This document shows positions 59,648 to 64,000 of a stretch of DNA of 64,000 nucleotides, piece after piece. The stretch lies in NCBI GenBank assembly GCA_036389315.1, contig DASVQF010000042.1:124001-188000 (forward strand). The letters are read 5' to 3'. The translations under genes were made by a program, and so were the position numbers. The DNA is from DASQYE01 sp036389315 (GTDB lineage: Bacteria; Acidobacteriota; Blastocatellia; Pyrinomonadales; Pyrinomonadaceae). Each line of letters starts with the position of its first letter. The stretch's first letter is position 1. The notes under the pieces were generated by a model, which worked only from the letters and a program-made list of their open reading frames with translations, ran no database searches and was not told where the DNA came from.

Positions 59648-61327
59648 TCATCGTCTCGGCGATTGATCGGAAAAGGATGTGTCGGCCGCCGGGCGGCACG
59701 GCCGCTCGCGCTCGTATCTATTCAACTCCGCTCTCAGTTTCGCGACCACGTCAGGCTGAGCCTCGGTGGCCGCTTTGCTCATCATCCGTCGCTGCCAGTC
59801 CGCCGCCTCGTCGCAGCGCCCCAGCTCCGCCAGCGCCATCGCGACCAGCGCGCCGTGGGCCACCGCCCCCGTAGCCTCGTAGACGCGCTGGGCCAACTCA
59901 AGCGCCCGCTTGCCGTCGCGCAGCTCTGCCTGCGGAGCGGCGGCAAGCAGGTAGGCGAGCGTCACAGCCGTCTGCCCCTTCTGCGGAAACTGCGCGTGCC
60001 CCTTCTCTAAAAGGGAGAGCGCCCGTCCGTACTGCTTCCTGACGAGCAGAATCTTTACGAGCCAGAGCAGCGCGTCCTCGTTGTCGGCTTCGGCCTGCAA
60101 GACCTTTGACAACTCTGCCTCGGCCTCTTCCGAGCGGCCCGTCTTCGAGAGTTCCTGTGCGAGCAGGAAGCGCGCGGCCGTATCGCCGGGCAGAGCCAGG
60201 ACGGCAGAGCGCAGGTGCTTAATGGCTTCCTCATGCCGGTCTGCGCGTGCGAGCAGAAGCCCGAGGTTGTAATGCGCGTCTGGATGCTGTGGGTCTAGTC
60301 TGAGCGTCTCTTCAAACTCTCTGATGGCCCCGGCGAAATCTCCCGTCTGCGTTAAAGCCGCGCCGAGGTTGAAGTGGGCCGTGACGCTACGGGGCTGCTC
60401 GGCGATGGCCTTGCGAAATTCCTCCACGGCTTCCGCAAACCTGCGCGCTTCCAGCGCCGTCCGGCCGCGAATCAAGTGCAGGCGCGCGCCCCTCGCCAGG
60501 TCTTGCAAGCCGTCCAGGAGCGGGTCTGAGGCGCGCACGCCGACCGTGCCGCTCTGCGAGAGATGAGCCTGGGCCTGGGCCAACTCTCCGAGCCCGCGAT
60601 AAGCCATCGCTAAGGCGTAGTGCAGGCGGTTGGCTCCGGGCGCGAGCCTCAAAGCCTGCTCCAAATACTTGACCGCCTCGGCGTAGCTCCGCTTCGAGAG
60701 CGCCACTTGACCGAGCCCGTATTGAGCCGCCGCGCTGCGGTCGTCCAACGCCAGCGCGCGTTTGAAAAACGCCCCGGCCTCCTCCAAACGGTTCAGTTGC
60801 AGGTGAATGTTTCCGAGGCTCACGAACACAGGCAAATAGTCCGGCCGCAGGCTGAGCGCGGCGTTGTAATAGCCGATGGCCCTCTGCGCCTCGCCTTCGC
60901 GCTCGTACAGCTTCCCCAGCAAGTAGGGCCAACGGAAATCCTTCGGCGCGAGACGAGAGGCGTTCAGGTAACAGTCCCTCGCCTGCGCGTTCAGGCCGTA
61001 CGCCTGATAGACTTGGCCCATCATCCCGTAGGCTTCGCCGAGTTTGTCTGCCGGCGTCCCTGGGTCTTTGGCTGCGTCTTTGGCCGTGGCTATGAGCGCG
61101 TTCTGCACAGAGGCCAGGTGCTCGCGCGCCTCCGGCTCCATGTCGCGCGTGTCCGGTTTCAGAAGAGGCGCGAGGCCCTCGACGGGCGGCGGCAGAAGGA
61201 GGCCTTCCTGCGCGGCCTGCCCCCGCGCAGAGACCTGCGACAGAAGGAGCACAAGGCAGACGGCTAAACCGGAGCGGCCACAGCGCGCTCTTCTACCGGC
61301 GCGGACGTGTTTGAATCGGCAGCTCAC
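59648..61327 (-). CDS. Exported TPR protein paired with CRTAC1
   Basis: 559 residues with a signal peptide (SGLAVCLVLLLSQVSARGQA). About twelve TPR units run from 90 to 530: LGEAYGMMGQVYQAYGLNAQ, LLGKLYEREGEAQRAIGYYN, LGQVALSKRSYAEAVKYLEQ, FNLGAALTQTGDFAGAIREF, YNLGLLLARADRHEEAIKHL. It acts outside the inner membrane as a protein-protein scaffold. Its ATG overlaps the stop of the CRTAC1 gene as ATGA, so the two are translated together; this pairing is common in Acidobacteriota. The exact role is unknown. Confidence 0.85.
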   Translation of the reverse strand: MSCRFKHVRAGRRARCGRSGLAVCLVLLLSQVSARGQAAQEGLLLPPPVEGLAPLLKPDTRDMEPEAREHLASVQNALIATAKDAAKDPGTPADKLGEAYGMMGQVYQAYGLNAQARDCYLNASRLAPKDFRWPYLLGKLYEREGEAQRAIGYYNAALSLRPDYLPVFVSLGNIHLQLNRLEEAGAFFKRALALDDRSAAAQYGLGQVALSKRSYAEAVKYLEQALRLAPGANRLHYALAMAYRGLGELAQAQAHLSQSGTVGVRASDPLLDGLQDLARGARLHLIRGRTALEARRFAEAVEEFRKAIAEQPRSVTAHFNLGAALTQTGDFAGAIREFEETLRLDPQHPDAHYNLGLLLARADRHEEAIKHLRSAVLALPGDTAARFLLAQELSKTGRSEEAEAELSKVLQAEADNEDALLWLVKILLVRKQYGRALSLLEKGHAQFPQKGQTAVTLAYLLAAAPQAELRDGKRALELAQRVYEATGAVAHGALVAMALAELGRCDEAADWQRRMMSKAATEAQPDVVAKLRAELNRYERERPCRPAADTSFSDQSPRR

Positions 61328-63099
61328 TTCTTTTCGGCAGAGGTTCCTTCCTTCAGCGTCAGGTAACGATCAATGGGCGGGGCCTTCCACTCTTCGACCG
61401 TGCCGTTGGGCCAACGAACGCGGACGGCCTCTACGCGCTCTGCGCTGCCCAGGCCCACCAGCACCCTCGGGTCTTGCGACGAGAGATAGCTGCCGTCCGT
61501 GCGCGCGCGCCTCAACAAGGTCTGCTTCTGTGTGACGACTACCCAGACGCTCGCGCCGAGCATGTCGCGGCCCAAACGCTTGCCGGTAAGTCTCAGCCCG
61601 AGCCAGTGATTTCTGTTGCCCAGGCGGTTCAGGAAGAGCCGCGCGGGGCCGTTGTTATTGGTCACGAGCACGTCCGTATCGCCGTCGTTGTCAAGGTCTC
61701 CGCAGGCAGCGCCGCGCCCGACCTCCAACAGGCGAAAGGCTTCGCCCGCCTGATCTGAGACCTCTTGGAAGCGGCCCTCGCCCTCGTTATGAAAGAGCTG
61801 GTTGGGTTGGCCCAGAGGGTAAGGGTCGCCTTTGCGTAACAACTCCTGCAAATGTCGCACGGCCCCGTTGACCACGAGCAGGTCTAGTCTGGAATCGTTA
61901 TCGTAGTCGAAAAACAGCGTGCCGAAACCCGTCAAGCGGCTGCCGGGTAGGCCCAGGCCGGCTTCGCGCGTGCGGTCTTCAAAAGCGCCGCCGCCCAGGT
62001 TGACGAAGAGCGTGTTGGTCTCCTCCATCAGGTGCGTGATGAAAATATCTTCAGTGCCGTCGCCGTTAAAGTCGCCCGCGTCCACACCCATGCCCGCCTC
62101 AGCCTGCCCGTCGCGGTTGACGGCGGCTCCGGCCATCAGGGCTTCGTTCTTGAAGGTTCCGTTCCGCTGGTTGATCCAGAGCTGGTTAGGGTCTCCGTCA
62201 TTGGCTACGTAGATGTCCGTCCACCCGTCGCCGTCGAAGTCAGCCGTCACCACTCCGAGCCCGTGACCGAACTCCGCGCCGACGCCCGCCCGCTCCGTCA
62301 CATCCTCAAACGTGCCGTCGCCCTTGTTGTGAAGCAGACGATTGCCCGCCGGGCGGAAAGAGCGCGGCCCGCAATAATCGCGCGCAGTCGTCTCGGCATA
62401 ACAGGCCGGGCTCGCGGCGACAGAGAAGTTGGCGTAGTTGACCACCATCATGTCCAGCCACCCGTCCCGGTCATAATCGAACATGGCCGCGCTCGTGCTC
62501 CAACGCCTGTCGTCCGCGCCCGCTCTTGCCGTCACGTCCGTAAAGGTGGCGTCGCCGTTGTTCAGATACAAGTAGTTTGGGCCCATGTTGCAAACGTAGA
62601 TGTCCGGCCACCCGTCGTTATTGATGTCACCAACAATAGCGCCCATGCCATAGCCGTTGGCCCGGATGCCGCTCCGCTCCGTCACGTCTGTAAACTGAAG
62701 CCGCGCGACGTTGCCGTCTTTGCCCGTGATGAGGTCGTTGCGGAAGAGTCGAGCGCGCGGCTCAGTGGGCCCACGCCAGGGAAAGAGCGTGCGCTGCGGC
62801 TGATCGCCGGGCTCTAAGACCGAGCCCTGAACCAGGAAGACATCCAGATCACCATCGCCGTCGAAATCCAGCAGGGCCCCGCCCGCGCCCATTACTTCGG
62901 GCAGAAACAGCTTGCCCGTCATGCCGTTGTAGTGGCGGAACCTGAGCCCCGTCTTCTCCGCCACCTCGTCGAAGATCGGAGAGGACTGAGAGCGCGCGCG
63001 CCCGGCGTTTGACTGGCCGTCGGCCGCAAACGGCAGGAAGAAGAGCAGGCCCATGATGGCCCAACTATTCAGCTTTAGGAGCGGAGGTCTACAATCCAT
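61324..63099 (-). CDS. CRTAC1-like FG-GAP / ASPIC-UnbV secreted protein
   Basis: 591 residues from ATG 63099, chosen because a signal peptide follows (LNSWAIMGLLFFLPFAADGQ); the frame is open 49 codons further. At least ten FG-GAP-type calcium loops of the form D-x-D-x-D-G-x-x-D (GGALLDFDGDGDLDVFLVQG, IVGDINNDGWPDIYVCNMGP, VTADFDGDGWTDIYVANDGD, DAGDFNGDGTEDIFITHLME) form a beta-propeller. The ASPIC/UnbV end is NHWLGLRLTGKRLGRDMLGA, RTDGSYLSSQDPRVLVGLGS then VRVRWPNGTVEEW. Calcium-dependent surface binding is likely. First gene of a two-gene operon with the TPR protein. Confidence 0.9.
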   Translation of the reverse strand: MDCRPPLLKLNSWAIMGLLFFLPFAADGQSNAGRARSQSSPIFDEVAEKTGLRFRHYNGMTGKLFLPEVMGAGGALLDFDGDGDLDVFLVQGSVLEPGDQPQRTLFPWRGPTEPRARLFRNDLITGKDGNVARLQFTDVTERSGIRANGYGMGAIVGDINNDGWPDIYVCNMGPNYLYLNNGDATFTDVTARAGADDRRWSTSAAMFDYDRDGWLDMMVVNYANFSVAASPACYAETTARDYCGPRSFRPAGNRLLHNKGDGTFEDVTERAGVGAEFGHGLGVVTADFDGDGWTDIYVANDGDPNQLWINQRNGTFKNEALMAGAAVNRDGQAEAGMGVDAGDFNGDGTEDIFITHLMEETNTLFVNLGGGAFEDRTREAGLGLPGSRLTGFGTLFFDYDNDSRLDLLVVNGAVRHLQELLRKGDPYPLGQPNQLFHNEGEGRFQEVSDQAGEAFRLLEVGRGAACGDLDNDGDTDVLVTNNNGPARLFLNRLGNRNHWLGLRLTGKRLGRDMLGASVWVVVTQKQTLLRRARTDGSYLSSQDPRVLVGLGSAERVEAVRVRWPNGTVEEWKAPPIDRYLTLKEGTSAEKK

Positions 63100-63443
63100 A
63101 CGTCCGCGCGAGTATGGCAGAAGCTCGCCGCCCGTGTGAAGCGCCGCAAACTTCTGAAACCGAACCGTCGCCCACAATGACAGAGAAAACATGACCCGGC
63201 TTGCGTCGGCGAGGCGCACCAGAAAAGCCCGGCTCGCGGCCTGCAAATGTTTTTGGTATCAGGGCTAAGTATCCGGCTTTCAGCGCAAAACCACTTGACA
63301 GCCGGGGCCGTGGTTGCTGTATGATCTGTCCTCTTGCACCAGTCCTCTTAAGTTTTCCTAAAGGTTTTCCTTCAGGCTCTAAAGCCCGGCTTTATTCACT
63401 TTTGACAGTAGCTCGGTAGCAAGCCGACAAGCGAGGTTCCCTC
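63100..63443. other. Divergent intergenic region
   Basis: Separates the CRTAC1 gene (minus) from the exported protein gene (plus). Apart from a plausible plus-strand promoter at 63295 I see no gene or repeat. Confidence 0.4.
63295..63325 (+). promoter_or_regulatory. Probable promoter of the last gene
   Basis: TTGACA (63295-63300) followed by TATGAT (63320-63325). The spacer is 19 bp, longer than ideal; TGTATG at 17 bp is a poorer -10. It is about 118 bases before the ATG. Confidence 0.45.
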
Positions 63444-64000
63444 ATGAAAAATTTGAAGCACTTAGGCATCGCCTTAAGTATGGTCTTTGTCCTCGTCTGC
63501 TTTCACGCTTCTGCGTTCGGACAGACGACGGATGATAAGAATAGAATTGCCGCGATCAGCGCCAGCGGCGTGAGCATCCGTTGGGATGTGTCCGCCGCGC
63601 ACGCAGGGGCGACGCTGACCGTCTCCGGGCCCGACGGCCAGGTCTATCGTAAAGAGTTCAAGTCGGGCGGCTCCCTCGTCTTCCAACTCACGGACGAGCA
63701 GGGCAACAGGCTCGCCGACGGCGCATACAATTACGAGTTGCGCCTGGCCCCGGTGCTTTCGCCCGGCGTCAAGGAAGAGCTTAAGGCCGCGCGCGCCAAG
63801 GGCGAGCGGAGCGGTGATGACGCTGCCGCCGAGCGCGAACTGCGTAAACGCGGACGCCTTCCCGCACAGCCCCTAGTCCAATCCGGAAGCTTTTCTATCG
63901 TCAACGGGTCGGCGCTGGTCGGCGGGCCCGGCGAAGGTGAGGAGCACCAGAGCAGGTGGATGATGAACAGGGCGATGATGAAGCGGCAGCAGCAGCCCTC
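63444..64000 (+). CDS. Exported protein of unknown function, cut by window edge
   Basis: 185 codons from ATG 63444 to the window end without a stop. Signal peptide (LGIALSMVFVLVCFHASAFG, then QTTDDK). The mature part reads SASGVSIRWDVSAAHAGATL, TVSGPDGQVYRKEFKSGGSL, ADGAYNYELRLAPVLSPGVK, a charged helix (EELKAARAKGERSGDD) and QSGSFSIVNGSALVGGPGEG, ending in a Met/Gln-rich stretch. The SGSF-x-I-x-N-G-x pattern is seen in large acidobacterial secreted proteins with tail-fibre-like or beta-helical C-termini, so a longer protein is expected beyond the edge. Confidence 0.7.
   Translation, partial: MKNLKHLGIALSMVFVLVCFHASAFGQTTDDKNRIAAISASGVSIRWDVSAAHAGATLTVSGPDGQVYRKEFKSGGSLVFQLTDEQGNRLADGAYNYELRLAPVLSPGVKEELKAARAKGERSGDDAAAERELRKRGRLPAQPLVQSGSFSIVNGSALVGGPGEGEEHQSRWMMNRAMMKRQQQP

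Overview
The window looks like a chromosome segment of an Acidobacteriota bacterium, most likely class Blastocatellia (Pyrinomonadales-like). This rests on gene content, not on a marker gene. It carries an acidobacterial-type sigma-70-like protein, many lineage-type secreted proteins, a CRTAC1 (FG-GAP/ASPIC-UnbV) protein overlapping a TPR protein, a winged-helix/hydrolase/cyclase fusion and a GH18-NodB-GT2 fusion. There is no rRNA, CRISPR array or recognisable transposase. Most genes are GC-rich; the 42.9-47 kb insert is visibly poorer in GC.

Layout. 1-5 kb: an edge-truncated sigma-like gene, a decayed NtrC-type sensor/regulator pair and an AraC remnant. 5-10 kb: an operon-like run of lysyl-phosphatidylglycerol synthase-like, VirJ/AcvB-like hydrolase, flippase-like protein and rhomboid protease, pointing to membrane-lipid aminoacylation. 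10-15 kb: DUF486 protein, NRAMP-type transporter, small channel-like proteins and truncated GGDEF and kinase fragments. 15-20 kb: FixL/FixJ-like signalling with an extra receiver protein, two ATGA-coupled small ORFs and an AraC regulator, then a 1,149-residue GH18/deacetylase/glycosyltransferase fusion. 23-27 kb: gene remnants, an AhpD/CMD-like gene with an in-frame TGA exactly where a redox cysteine belongs, a tandem PAP2 haloperoxidase-like protein, and a MarR gene with a clear promoter and operators. 27.7-29.9 kb: a methyltransferase and a metallo-beta-lactamase-fold gene, each followed by an attC-like repeat (cassette-like). 30-36.7 kb: a MerR operon with a textbook MerR-type promoter, FAD oxidoreductase, ATP-grasp, frameshifted reductase, SnoaL-like and GNAT genes, several sharing one upstream motif. 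37-42 kb: S8 protease, GGDEF-EAL and HD-GYP proteins.

42.94-46.95 kb is a 4,013-bp unit bounded by near-perfect 24/25-bp inverted repeats. It holds phage/plasmid-like small genes, a class II tRNA-like sequence and a TPR-HTH regulator but no transposase. Just beyond it lies a 27-residue peptide gene with a strong ribosome binding site, its own terminator and a frameshifted AraC-type gene upstream. 48-64 kb: glycosyltransferase, MerR, hydrolase and methyltransferase genes, several exported proteins, and the TPR + CRTAC1 pair.

At least seven genes carry single-base frameshifts, several in short homopolymer runs. Uncorrected sequencing indels and genuine gene decay are both possible and cannot be separated from sequence alone. 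Start codons were moved to internal ATGs where a Shine-Dalgarno, signal peptide or coupling supports it. Product names come from reading motifs, not from database searches.
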